Shown here in pieces: positions 1 through 10,978 of a DNA stretch of 64,000 nucleotides (position 1 is its first letter; each line of letters begins with the position of its first letter). Position numbers and translations under genes: made by a program. Origin of the DNA: Terebella lapidaria (Eukaryota; Annelida; Polychaeta; Terebellida; Terebellidae); assembly GCA_949152475.1 (NCBI GenBank), contig OX424561.1, positions 27,274,481 to 27,338,480 on the forward strand, in the 5' to 3' direction. The notes below the pieces were generated by a model. It had not been told where the DNA came from. It made no database searches and was given only the letters and a program-made list of their open reading frames with translations.

Positions 1-195
1 ACACAGGCGAATCAACAAACGGCCCTGTCTTCTTGTTGTCATCATAGGACGTCCTGGGCGAGATCTAGGATTAGGCACACCTGTCTTGGCGTGCCTCCTC
101 AGGATCTTGCTGACCTCCCACTCAGTCTGTTTTAGCCCATTACGTCGCAGGGCAACCACTCCGTGACAAACTGCCGCACTTAATTGACGCACCAT
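1..195 (-). pseudogene. Tc1/mariner transposase, N-terminal fragment running off the window
   Basis: Read on the minus strand from an ATG at 195-193, 65 codons stay open to the window edge. The protein has the layout of the Tc1-type DNA-binding region: a helix-turn-helix that includes VSKILRRHAKTG, followed by a basic GRPR-like linker (SRPGRPMMTTRRQ) and a second helical stretch (LLIRLC). In Tc1/mariner elements this bipartite region binds the terminal inverted repeats; the DDE catalytic domain would lie beyond the window start. I see no stop or frameshift in the visible part, so the gene may be intact, but only about a fifth of a normal 340-residue transposase is visible. The terminal inverted repeat was not identified with confidence in the 200 bases upstream of the ATG. 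Confidence 0.75.
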
Positions 196-2122
196 TACTT
201 CAGGAATCTGCGTTTAAAATATCGTAGCTCCATGTCAACATGGTCAAGGAGGCCCTGGGATATGCAGATAAATTCGACCAGCCCACACAATTTATAGCAG
301 AACAAAAATCACCCCATATCACAGCGGTCAGTTATTTCGTCACCCCATGTGCAATCCCGTGATGTCAATTGGCACGATAATCGCCTGATCGGCAGGTGAC
401 ATGCTTGGCTGAACATCAGATCATATAACAACTTCATGGTGCTTATCAATTTGAATATATGACCTAATATTTCATCAGTTTACCCACCCAACCAATATAT
501 ACCATATCAAATGTCAACCCTGTAGCATGTTGATATTGGCCTGAGAATCAATTTGCCGAGGGTTTAAAGACCTAGTAGCATGCCGATGAAAGTGCTTTTC
601 ATTTAGTTTATTATGAATAATGTTTAATAAATTTGAACGAATTTTACAAATACAATCAATCGGTTTCGAGATATTGAACCAAATAGGCACTCCTTCCGTA
701 AATTGCAGAAGATTTTGATCCATATTTTAGTGTGGGTCACGTGGTTGGTGACGTCAGTTGAGGCAGACCTGGAAGTACATGTAGCCAGCGAGGTAAACTC
801 CATGTCGCATATTCATTCCCCTGACGTATGTTTGACAATTCAAGTGAACAAGTGAGATGGCAGAAATACGGCATTTCTCGTCTTGATATTTAGAATCAGC
901 ACTATTTTTCACCCAGAACGGAGGTCTGTTGAACTGCAAGATGTCCAGTATTTGCTGGTTTTTGCGTGTTTTCTGTTGAATCGCATGCATTCAGAAGTGA
1001 TTTGCCATCTTTGAGCTGGCCATCAAATTACGTATTTCACGTTTTCGACAAGTCATCATAGCACATTCAGCCTCAACTGACGTCACGAATACGGAGATTA
1101 CCGAAGCTATTTTTTTCATCGGCTGGAGAATGCTCTCGTAGTACTGGCACAATATAGTCCATTATGTCGCTGTTATTAGTTAGCAATTAACGCGAACACT
1201 TTTTTTATCACTAAATGTCCACAATGTCTTGATGTAAACAGGAATGAAACCATATAATGATACCTTGCTACTATGACTTTAAACTGCTCTGCCACCAAAC
1301 GATGAGGTGGGGACCAAATCAAGAATGTTGCCATCTGTTTAATCCTTAAATGGTGTGTTTCAGACATTCAAGTTGAATGAATTTAAGATGTATCACACCT
1401 TATCATGCTTTACTTATCCACTGCTCATCCACTATCTACTTCGAACCCATATTTCAGACCTTTTGAGCAATTCAAGGCATCTCGTCTTGATAACAGGAAA
1501 AAAGTCCTCATTTTGACTTTTTTTGAAACTAAAAATCTGATTCGTGAAAGGGAAACTTTCTGCCCTCGTATTGCTCCCGTTGTTGCCACACCTGACACGA
1601 CTGCCACATGAGTTGTCACATAATGCATCAAATTCTGCATATCAATAAACCACTCACGTCGACCGTGCTCATTTATACATGTTCAAACAAATGATTCGAA
1701 TAGAAATTCAATTGGATAGATTTGATTGTCGATATCCGTATAATGACATATGAATACCCTGCCTGTGTGAAAAGGTCAGAAAGCTGTGCCTACAACTCGT
1801 GAGCACTGATCGGCTCATTTTGGAAATATTACTTGAAGATACTTATTTTCATGTTCGGATTATGTCATCTCTTCACCAAAAACAAATGGTTTGAAATTCA
1901 AATATAAGTGATCATAAAATACCATATTAAGCTAGTATCTGAATTTCCGTCAAAATTTGTCCCTTCCGTCACGTGGTCACTTCAGGAAACCTGTCAAAAA
2001 GTATATACTAGTACCAGTGGGATAAAACTGATTTCTTATTATACTGCCATGTGTATTGGCCGATATATTTCATTGAAAAAAGAATTCATGTGTTTTTCCC
2101 AATATATTCTCACCTGAAACAC
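196..2122. other. Non-coding AT-rich stretch
   Basis: I see no supportable gene here. Open frames are short (under 80 codons), overlap on both strands and have no domain-like composition. The part next to position 195 is probably the remaining end of the Tc1/mariner element. A degenerate form of the motif TGTCCTTTCCGTCA occurs near 1945-1975, the same motif that bounds the repeat at 2123-2853. Confidence 0.5.
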
Positions 2123-2853
2123 TTTGTCAAAAAAATGTCCTTTCCGTCAAAATATTACTGTCACTTCCATGTTGATTCTGTGTATTCCTGACCTACATTC
2201 ATCCATTCTAACTTCACATAACCTCTGTTGTTCTGTTTAGATTTTTATCCACCATGCTTTCAACACTGTCTGAGCAAAATCTAAACCACTAGATCTAAAA
2301 CACCAAATATGACACAAGGATATGTTTTTTTTATTTATTGAAAGCCAAAAAGCATCTAATTTTGAGATGTATATGCAAATAATGATTTGCATTATTGTAA
2401 AGTTATTATTATACATAGGTTTCTAGCACTGGCATGTGCACATGATTTTTAACCACGAGCATCATCATATGTCTTTTTGTCAAAAACATGTCCTTTCCGT
2501 CAGTGACAACTATAGAATGTATACATATTAAAACCCAGTGATCAAGCAGTATTAGCCTTGAGGACTTTCTACATAAGCATTCCGAAATTAAATTAGCTAT
2601 GGATCACATTAGTTCATCTGTTCATTTCTTTCATAACTTATTCATATGAAATAGCAATGAAATGGTTCTCGAGAATCTGTGAAAAACATAGTGTATTTAC
2701 TACTATGTATGGCTTCATTCACATTTTTATTGCTGCTTAACATGCTTATTGCAAATGTGGGCAATATTGTAGTTTTGTATATACTGCTTTTTAAGATATA
2801 ATATAGAATTACTTTCCATCAATCTTTGTGACGGAAAGGACATTTTTTGACAA
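2123..2853. repeat. Possible small inverted-repeat element with a repeated TGTCCTTTCCGTCA motif
   Basis: A 25-bp sequence containing TGTCCTTTCCGTCA at 2123-2149 recurs as its reverse complement at 2829-2853; the two differ only in the length of an A run. A third copy in direct orientation lies inside at about 2478-2503. The interior is very AT-rich and has no coding capacity. This could be a 0.73-kb non-autonomous DNA transposon or a cluster of a short dispersed motif. No clear target duplication was seen. Confidence 0.4.
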
Positions 2854-3987
2854 CGATATGTTTTAAAACTTTATTTACCACAATGTCAATTATTTTCAAT
2901 AGTCAATGATGGATTGTTTTGTTTCTAAAACATATATCTATCCTGACAAGACTGTATATACTGTATGTTTACTGTAACAATGGATATGACTGTGTCTAGA
3001 GAACTGATATATCATCAAAACAGCGATTCTTGTCAAAAATATCAGTACTTAATATCAGTACTGTCTTGCGTGGGATGTTTTGCATTAGATATCAATGAGT
3101 TACTATCTTGTGATCCATTTTGAGCTACTATCACTAATATATTATGATAATTTTGAAATTGTGAACACTGTTTTTCAAAGAAAGTGGGTGAATGAATTAT
3201 AGCAGGTTATGAATATTCTTTCTTATTTAAAACAAATTGGTACCAGTTTATGCTTCAATTTCTTTTGTCCTGCGATAAGTACCACTCCAGGTTCCATTTC
3301 CAAAAAATATCTTTTGAAAACAGTTATGTTTAATTTCTGACCTTCTGAAACAGATCTGACCCCTATACTGAAATATCGCCCATATGCAGTTGGCGAACTT
3401 AGGGATGCGGCGAATTGAGGACGGATGGCTCGTATACTCTGTGTTAGTGATCTCGTGACAGGTGGTCTATAACTCAGCATTCACCGCATAGATATCGATA
3501 TAGTTAGTTGCCTCACAAAAAAAGTTCCATACAAAAATGATCAGATATTTTTATTTGAATGGCTTCATTCTAGAATTGATATCCCGAGAGATGTGCATAT
3601 TCAAATGAGGCAAACATGCTCATCACACTTTATGAAATCACAAAGTTCATCACGGTAATGTGGTTCTACTCTGTGATGTTACTTCAGGCTGAACTATTTC
3701 GCTTCAGATATGGGCGATTATCATAAAACCTAACAATATCTAAGTGATTATAATCAGCTCTCTTTCAGAAGCATGTCAGACTCAATACAAGTTTGAAAAG
3801 GATAGTGCTGAATAGCGACCATTGTCTTTGGTGCATTAATATTCCATTTTGACCTTGTGATAACGAGATGTATGCGCGTACGTGGGTGTAGGATTTGAAT
3901 AAGAACAGGACTCACTGTCCTGTTACCAACCACAAGACTGACGCCTGCAGCTGGACACAGGAGCTCCACTTCGAAATTTCTTGTAGA
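2854..3987. other. Non-coding; upstream region of the secreted-peptide gene
   Basis: No gene is supportable. The last few hundred bases should contain the promoter and 5' UTR of the peptide gene that starts at 3988. No convincing TATA box is placed. Confidence 0.4.
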
Positions 3988-4042
3988 ATGGCGACGAAAC
4001 ATGTTATTTGTTTTCTTCTACTCTTTGCTCCCACCGTCTTCG
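3988..4042 (+). CDS. Secreted cysteine-containing peptide, exon 1 (signal peptide)
   Basis: The ATG at 3988 opens 18 codons plus one base. They encode a textbook signal peptide: a short basic N-terminus (MATKH), a hydrophobic core (VICFLLLFAPTVF), and a small residue completed across the junction. The exon ends at a consensus donor, G|GTAAGT, at 4043. The intron phase (one base carried over) matches exon 2 at 13673. Intron 1 is about 9.6 kb and is almost entirely filled by the Penelope-like array, which lies antisense to the gene. The start is chosen because it is the only ATG giving a signal peptide joined to a good donor. Confidence 0.65.
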
Positions 4043-4260
4043 GTAAGTCCATATTTTTCACAGCGCCGAAACCGACCATGTTGACGCGCTCTACCATAAC
4101 AAAAAATGGCGACAGGTACTTGTGGGAAAAAATATGTATGTATGTATGTATGTTTTGGAGAGTATAAAAAATGCACTGGCACAAGATAATTGTAAGAGTA
4201 ACACATAACATAAAACAACAATAAAAATTCAATGAGCGACATTGAACAAATTTTGTTGGA

Positions 4261-6570
4261 TTATTTAAGTCTGCTTCTGACTAAAAGTTCTTTAAGATTT
4301 TGATGCTTCTTGTAAGCTGTTGCTATTTTAATATCACTATCAGTATTTTTGTTGAGTTGTTTCATATGCTTTTTAACAATTTGGGCCGAAAGAGCACCTG
4401 TTTTTGAGAAGGGTACTATATACACCAGGTCTAATTTATTTTTACTTTTGTTCAAAGGGTCATACTTTGTAAATTTTTGAATGTTGAGGCCATGAGGTTC
4501 GAAAGTGCCTAGAGTATCAATCCAACAATATTCCCTTTCAAGTCGCCATTGTTTGTTTAAAAGTTCATCACCAAGATCGGAAACCTGTTCAATTGGTAAA
4601 AGAGAAAAACAATCGATGGAACATTCAGTTTTGCTGTGAAATTTAGATAGATGACTGTATAATGCATTCTCCTCATTGTAGCTAGTTATTGCAGCACGGT
4701 GACGATGACGGTGACGATTGAATTTGAGTGATTTACCGGTTTCACCTACATATTGTTTTTCGCAAAGCTTACAAGTGTATAGATAAATTATATTTTCTGA
4801 GTTGCAATCCAAAGCTGAGTTGATTGAGTAGGTTTGTTCAAAAACTGATCCTGAGAAATTTTGACAATTTGGAACTAAATGACATGTCTGACATTGTCTA
4901 GAATTACAAAGTTTTGAGCCAGATGAGCTGGAAGTGGGCAGTTGAAAATCAGCACCTAGTCTTTCCTCACTGTTTAGAATTCTCAATGTTTCATTCTTTA
5001 TTTTGCGAAAACCAACGTTTTGAATAGTTACGTTTCGAAAGTGCCTTGAATAATGTTTGGCAAGCTGATTCAACATCATCTGGATATGAGCAAATTTGCA
5101 AAAATCGAAAAACTTGGGACTTGATTAGTCCTTTATAAGTGTGCTTGGATGAAAAGAGAGCTTATGCAGCAACTGATGAGTATCCGTTGGTTTGAAGAAA
5201 ACTTTTGCTTCTAATGTGTTTTCTTTGCTCCTGAACAAAGTAGTATCCAGAAAATTAACTGAATCAGTACTAATTTCAGCTTTGAACTTGATTGATGCCC
5301 TATGAGAATTGAATATTTCAAGAAACTGATTAAATTTGGAAATGCCGTGTGGCCAAATGAGGAAAATGTCATCTAAATACCTATAATAGCAATCTGGTTG
5401 GAATGGACACTTTTGTAATGCTTGCTTTTCAAATTCAGCCATATAAATATCTGCATAATGAGGTCCATATTTCTGACCCATGGCTGTACCTGAAACTTGT
5501 AGGAATGTCTTACCGTCAAATTCAAAGTCATTACATGTAAGTGAAATTTCCAATAATTCTATTATACCTTTGAATAGTTCATTGTTTTTCAGAGTCGGGA
5601 ACGCATTTTTAATTGCTTGGATGCCTTCTTCATGATTTATATTAGTATACATACTTTCAACATCTAAAGTAATTAGTAAAGAATTTGGATCTAGTTCAAG
5701 CCCTCTAACTTTATCTAAAAAGTCATACGTGTTTTTTATATATGATGGATGCTTATTTGCTTGATCTTTTATATATGAATCAATATACATAGCTACATTT
5801 TCAGATTCACTGCTGCAGTCAGAAACAATTGGGCGCCCTGGAGGCATTACATTTGGAATTGGCCAGGAGTCTTTGGGTTTATGAATTTTAGGTAGCATAT
5901 AAAATTTTCTTTGACGAGGGCGTTCTGGTGGTAAAAGAAATTGGAATACTTTTTCAGAAAGGAATCCAGAACTGCGTAATCCTTTTAAAATTTTTGTTAT
6001 TTTTTCTGAATTTTCTAGGTAAAGAGGAGTGTCAATTTCTCTGTAATGGGCTGGATTGTATAATTGACGAAGGCCTTCATTAATATAATTTTGCCTATCC
6101 ATAATTACGACTGCACTACCTTTATCTGCTTTTTTGATTACTAAGTCTACGTTATTTTGTAAATCCTTTATAGTTTTATATTCAATTTTTGTTAGGTTTT
6201 TGGTTTCTGGTTGAATTTTCAAATTTTCAATTTCTTTAGATATTGCCGAAATGCAATCTAAAACAGGCTTGTCAATCATGGAACTGGGTGGAGTCCAGGT
6301 AGATTTTGGAGTGAATTTTGATCTATTTGTAAATTAATTTGGACGGTGAGAAAAATAATTTTGAAGTTTGAGTTTTCTACCAAAATCTTGCACAGCTTGT
6401 TCAATTGGATACAATGTTATTTTGGGTGTGGGAACAAATGTCAAACCACGATTTAGAAGAGCGATTTGTGTGTCCGAAAGTGTAAATTTGGAAAGGTTTA
6501 CAACATTATTAGTCGTACTGGAGTTCGGTGGACTCTCAGAATGATTTAGTTTAAATGACTGAGCCAGAAT
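4261..6570 (-). pseudogene. PLE copy A ORF2: reverse transcriptase with GIY-YIG endonuclease, broken
   Basis: In intact relatives the product copies element RNA from a nick made by its own endonuclease. The main open part, 5125-6279, carries the PLE fingers region (KKADKGSAVVIMDR), RT motif A (LITLDVESMYTNI), motif B (VSGTAMGQKYGPHYADIY) and motif C (YRYLDDIFLIW). A one-base loss near 5140 shifts the rest into the frame at 4261-5079. That frame has a CxxC-type zinc finger (CNSRQCQTCH), the GIY-YIG core (IIYLYTC...KQYVGETG) and a conserved C-terminal tail. A small expansion (RHRHRHR) in the endonuclease is absent from copy B. The N-terminal linker before 6279 contains a TAA near 6330. It cannot make a full enzyme as written. 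Confidence 0.85.
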
Positions 6571-8266
6571 TTCAACATTTCATTGGCCGTTTGTTCAGTC
6601 CAATGAATGTTATCTGGTTGTGTAGAGAACTTGATTGGATCCAACTGTTTAACAACTGTGAGATTGCTGAAACGTGAACTCATGTCACCCAAAGCCCTGT
6701 TAATCATATCCAAGTTGCGTTTCTCTACAGACGGAAGATTGTCTGAGTAGTTAATTTTTGGAATAAGAATTTTGGAGTGGGGGAAGATTCGGAAAGCACT
6801 GCCGGGCATATTCCTCAGCTCTGGAATTGAAGTAACACTTGGTTTGGAGCTTCGATTGTTCAAGCCAACACTTAAGATTAGGTTTTTGGGGGCATCAAAT
6901 GACTTTTTACAGGCCGTGAACATCATTCTGAGATGGTTGAACAAAGCTCCAGGATAAGACACAACTTGGATATCACTGACGGGGGATTTGGTGATGCGAG
7001 AGAGGTTAGAAGAGCCGAGGACGACGGTGGTGGAGGTTAGTTTAGGAAGGGCCCAAAACTCTTGGGCCCTCTGATAGTGGAAGGAGAGACATGGAAAGTG
7101 GTGTTAGGAGAGTTTTTAGGAGAGGCAAAGCGTTTGAGAGTTTGCCTTCAGGTAGAGAGGAGGGTGAGAGTTCAGGAGAAGAAGGAGAGCGCGGACGCCG
7201 TTTGGGCGTGGCACTAAGACGATTATCAGGAGAAGAGCAAGAGAGAGGTGGCCAATCATCAGAAGATGAGAGGCAAGAAGGATTAGAGAGAGTGTCAAGG
7301 AGTTGGAATCGGTTAGAAGTGGACACAGAGGGAAGGGCTTTAGGGAGGGTGTTATTTGAGGATGGAGGTACAGAGCGAGAGGGTTTAGGATTGTTAGTAG
7401 GAGAGTTGGCACGTTTTAGGTCCATTGGGAGGCGGCCAAAGAAGTTAGAGCCTTGACCATGACGATTAACACCCCAGTGGCTGTCAGGAAGTGGATGGAC
7501 AATGTGACACCCTTCAGGTAGACCCATCAGAGTGTCACGGAACAATTTGCAAGAATTAAACTTAACTTGAAGAAGTTGACGCATGATTCCATTTTTACTT
7601 TTATGCCAGAACGGGGATAGGCTAGGAGTTTCACTAGCCAAACGTTTAGCCACTCCTGCATGGGAAGCCCTAAGGATCCGATTGGCTAGGTGTTGACAGT
7701 CATGGTACCGGGCTTTGTGATACTGATAGATGTGCTCAAGGCTAGGGAATCTCATACCACGATAGGATGTATTACATGGGAAGAAATTACTAAGTGGGTG
7801 TTTGTGACCTTTAACCTCACAAGTCTGAGGTTTTGATTGAGAGTTAGAATTTCGAATAGGGGAATTTGGAAGAGTGGAGCTTTTGAATTTCTGGATGGTG
7901 GAAGCCTGAAGTGTTTTGCCGAAATGAGATTTAGCCTGCTGAATAACGAGAGCTACCGAATTTGCAATGTCCGAATCAGATAAACCTAAAGAGGAAATGT
8001 GGGCCAAAAGGTTTTGAATTGAGCTCTCGTAGTGCTCCACCAATTGTTTGGTCACGTTTTGTACCCAATTTTGATTGATTTTGGAGATTTTGTTTGATTA
8101 GAGGACCAGAACAAGTAGGTTTGATGAAGTCATCCAGGTGTTGTTGTTTTTTACTGAAAGCCCTGGTGACTTGGCCTTGAGACTGCTGGAGCATTAGTGA
8201 CAGGTGGTGAAAGCATTGAAGGAGAGTGTTAAAAGAACGGAAGTGAGGAGGTTTAGAAAGAGCCAT
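6546..8266 (-). pseudogene. PLE copy A ORF1: NADAR plus SGNH-like protein, broken
   Basis: The protein matches copy B ORF1 in three frames. The N-terminal segment (MALSKPPHFRSF onward) starts at the ATG at 8266. The NADAR domain and Pro/Ser/Arg-rich linker occupy 7042-8055. The SGNH-like domain occupies 6546-6962. The first frame break coincides with a run of four A (minus strand) at 8088-8091, where copy B has five. The second break, at 7055-7063, is a small inversion inside a GGGCCC stem relative to copy B, plus one base. The domains themselves are well conserved with copy B, which suggests the damage is recent. Confidence 0.75.
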
Positions 8267-8399
8267 GATACGTTTCAGCAATTAAGTATTAAAACCAGAA
8301 CGTGATTGATTTGGATGATAAAACCGAAGGATAAAATAATAAAAACAAAAACAATTGTATAAAATGGAAATAAAATGTTCGAAGAAGCCTGAATGCAAA

Positions 8400-8528
8400 G
8401 ATATGGTCAATAATCTGACCAGTATCTAAAACACAACAAAATAATACAAAACAATATCAAAAAAGGGTTACTCACAATGTACTCCGCCTGTTGCACGACC
8501 GGTTTCGGAGTTGAATCCTTTGTCAAGT
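8400..8528 (-). promoter_or_regulatory. PLE copy A 5' leader: hairpin, possible mini-intron, hammerhead-like core
   Basis: The 5' region upstream of ORF1 has three conserved marks, all repeated in copy B. First is an inverted repeat TGGTCA...TGACCA at about 8404-8421. Second is a GTGAGTAA-to-TTTTAG stretch of about 50 bases that could be a very short intron. Third is a block with TTGACAA, GGA/TCC pairing and CCGAAAC, the order of a hammerhead ribozyme core. PLEs are known to carry hammerhead motifs and sometimes introns. The core departs from the CUGANGA consensus at two positions, so activity is doubtful. Confidence 0.4.
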
Positions 8529-8534
8529 GCGGAA

Positions 8535-8586
8535 GTATGTATGTGTGTATGTATGTATGTTTGTGTGTATGTATGTATGTTTGTTT
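8535..8586. repeat. GTAT/GTGT microsatellite tail of PLE copy B
   Basis: Irregular GTAT, GTGT and GTTT repeats form the 3' tail of copy B on the minus strand and mark the B/A junction. The same tail recurs at 12929-12980 (copy C end) and, shorter, at 4134-4153 (copy A end). Confidence 0.7.
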
Positions 8587-8691
8587 TGGAGAGTATAAAA
8601 AATGCACTGGCACAAGATAATTGTAAGAGTAACACATAACATAAAACAGCAATAAAAATTCAATGAGCGACATTGAACAAATTTTGTTGGA

Positions 8692-10978
8692 TTATTTAAG
8701 TTTGCTTCTGACTAAAAGTTCTTTAAGATTTTGATGCTTCTTGTAAGCTGTTGCTATTTTAATATCACCATCAGTATTTTTGTTGAGTTGTTTCATATGC
8801 TTTTTAACAATTTGGGCTGAAAGAGTACCTGTTTTTGAGAAGGGTACTATATACACCATGTCGAATTTATTTTTACTTTTGTTCAAAGGGTCATACTTTG
8901 TAAATTTTTGAACGTTGAGGCCATGAGGTTCGAAAGTGCCTAGAGTATCAATCCAACAATATTCCCTTTCAAGTCGCCATTGTTTGTTTAAAAGTTCATC
9001 ACCAAGATCGGAAACCTGTTCAATTGGTAAAAGAGAAAAACATTCAATGGAAAATTCAGTTTTGCTGTGAAATTTAGATAGATGACTGTATAATGCATTT
9101 TCCTCATTGCAGCTAGTTATTGCAGCACGGTGACGATTGTTTCTGAATTTGAGTGATTTACCGGTTTCACCTACATATTGTTTTTCGCAAAGCTTACAAG
9201 TGTATAGATAAATTATATTTTCTGAGTTGCAATCCAAAGCTGAGTTGATTGAGTAGGTCTGTTCAAAAACTGATCCCCAGAAATTTTGACAATTTGGAAC
9301 TAAATGACATGTCTGACATTGTTTAGAATTACAAGGTTTTGAGCCAGACGAGCTGGAAGCGGGCAATTGAAAATCAACACCTAATCTTTCCTCACTGTTC
9401 AAAATTCTCAATGTTTCATTCTTGATTTTGCGAAGCCAACGTTTTGAATAGTTACGTTTCGAAAGTGCCTTGAATAATATTTGACAAGCTGATTCAACAT
9501 CATCTGGATTTGAGCAAATTTGGAAAAATCGAAAAACTTGGGACTTGATTAGTCCTTTATAAGTGTGTTTTGGATGAAAAGAGAGCTTATGCAACAACTG
9601 ATGAGTATCCTTTGGCTTGAAGAAAACTTTTGCTTCTAATGTGTTTTCTTTGCTCCTGAACAAAGTAGTATCCAAAAAATTAACTGAATCAGTACTAATT
9701 TCAGCTTTGAAGTTGATTGATGCCCTATGAGAATTGAAAATTTCGAGAAACTGGTGAAATTTGGAAATGCCATGTGGCCAAATGAGGAAAATGTCATCTA
9801 AATACCTATAATAGCAATCTGGTTTGAATGGACACTTTTGTAAAGCTTGCTTTTCAAATTCAGCCATATAAATATCTGCATAATGAGGTGCATATTTCTG
9901 ACCCATGGCTGTGCCTGAAACTTGTAGGAATGTCTTACCGTCAAATTCAAAGTCATTACATTTAAGTGAAATTTCCAATAATTCTATTATACCTTTGAAT
10001 AGTTCATTGTTTGCCAAAGTCGGGAATGCATTTTTAATTGCTTGGATACCTTCTTCATGATTTATATTAGTATATTACATACTTTCAACATCTAAAGTGA
10101 TTAGTAAAGAATTTGGATCTAGTTCAAGCCCTCTAACTTTATCTAAAAAGTCATACGTGTTTTTTATATATGACGGATGCTTATTTGCTTGATCTTTTAT
10201 ATATGAATCAATATACATAGCTACTTTTTCAGATTCACTGCTGCAGTCCGAAACAATTGGGCGCCCTGGAGGCATTTCATTTGGAATTGGCCAGGAGTCT
10301 TTGGGTTTATGAATTTTAGGTAGCATATAAAATCTTCTTTGACGAGGGCGTTCTGGTGGTAAAAGAAATTGGAATACTTTTTCAGAAAGGCATCCAGAAT
10401 TGCGTAATCCTTTTAACATTTTTGTTATTTTTGCTGAATTTTCTAGGTAAAGAGGAGTGTCAATTTCTCTGTAATGAGCTGGATTGTATAATTGACGAAA
10501 GCCTTCATTAATATAATTTTGCCTATCCATAATTACGACTGCACTACCTTTATCTGCTTTTTTAATTACCAAGTCTACGTTATTTTGTAAATCCTTTATA
10601 GTTTTATATTCCATTTTCGTTAGGTTTTTGGTTTCTGGTTGAATTTTCAAGTTTTCAATTTCCTTAGATATTGCCGAAATGCAATCTAAAACGGGCTTTA
10701 GATTTTGGAGTGAATTTTGATCTATTTGTGAATGAATTTGGACGGTGAGAAAAATAATTTTGAAGTTTGAGTTTTCTACCAAAATCTTGCACAGCTTGTT
10801 TAATTGGATCCAATGTTATTTTGGGTGTGGGAACAAATGTCAAACCACGATTTAGAAGAGCGATTTGTGTGTCCGAAAGTGTAAATTTGGAAAGGTTTAC
10901 AACATTATTAGTCGTACTGGAGTTCGGTGGACTCTCAGAATGATTTAGTTTAAATGACTGAGCCAGAATTTCAACATT
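8692..10978 (-). pseudogene. PLE copy B ORF2: reverse transcriptase with GIY-YIG endonuclease, one in-frame stop
   Basis: From 10782 to 8692 one frame encodes the RT and endonuclease. It is interrupted only by TAA at 10075-10077, a three-base insertion right after motif A (LDVESM) relative to copy A. Downstream are RT motif B (TAMGQKYAPHYADIY), motif C (YRYLDDIFLIW), a zinc-finger-like cluster (CNSKQCQTCH) and GIY-YIG (YLYTCKLCEKQYVGETG). The N-terminal part, in another frame after the 29-bp deletion, carries the PLE motif TLSDTQIALLNRGLTFVPTP and overlaps the end of ORF1. No ATG opens that N-terminal frame. The C-terminal GIY-YIG and the upstream Cys/His cluster fit the Neptune/Poseidon type of PLE, not the N-terminal-endonuclease (Naiad) type. 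Confidence 0.85.

Larger units (their letters stand above)
4134..8528 (-). mobile_element. Penelope-like element, copy A
   Basis: A near full-length unit at the downstream end of the array. Its 3' end (4134-4260) is a short UTR with a CATA-type tail next to host DNA. Both ORFs are present but damaged: ORF1 is split by a change near 7055-7063, and ORF2 has a stop at its N-terminal linker and a one-base loss near 5140. The 5' boundary is set by homology with the B/C junction. Confidence 0.8.

Noticed and set aside
7091-7456. Plus-strand Arg/Glu-rich frames opposite PLE ORF1 (also 11387-11842)
   Set aside because: Antisense shadows of the Ser/Pro/Arg-rich linker of ORF1.
8480-8528. Fully canonical hammerhead ribozyme
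   Set aside because: The GAAA box and a stem are present, but the CUGANGA box is changed at two key positions; reported only as hammerhead-like.
8407-8673. Frame across the PLE copy B tail and copy A leader (also at 12822-13046)
   Set aside because: It translates the CATA repeat tail and leader; there is no protein-like composition outside the repeats.
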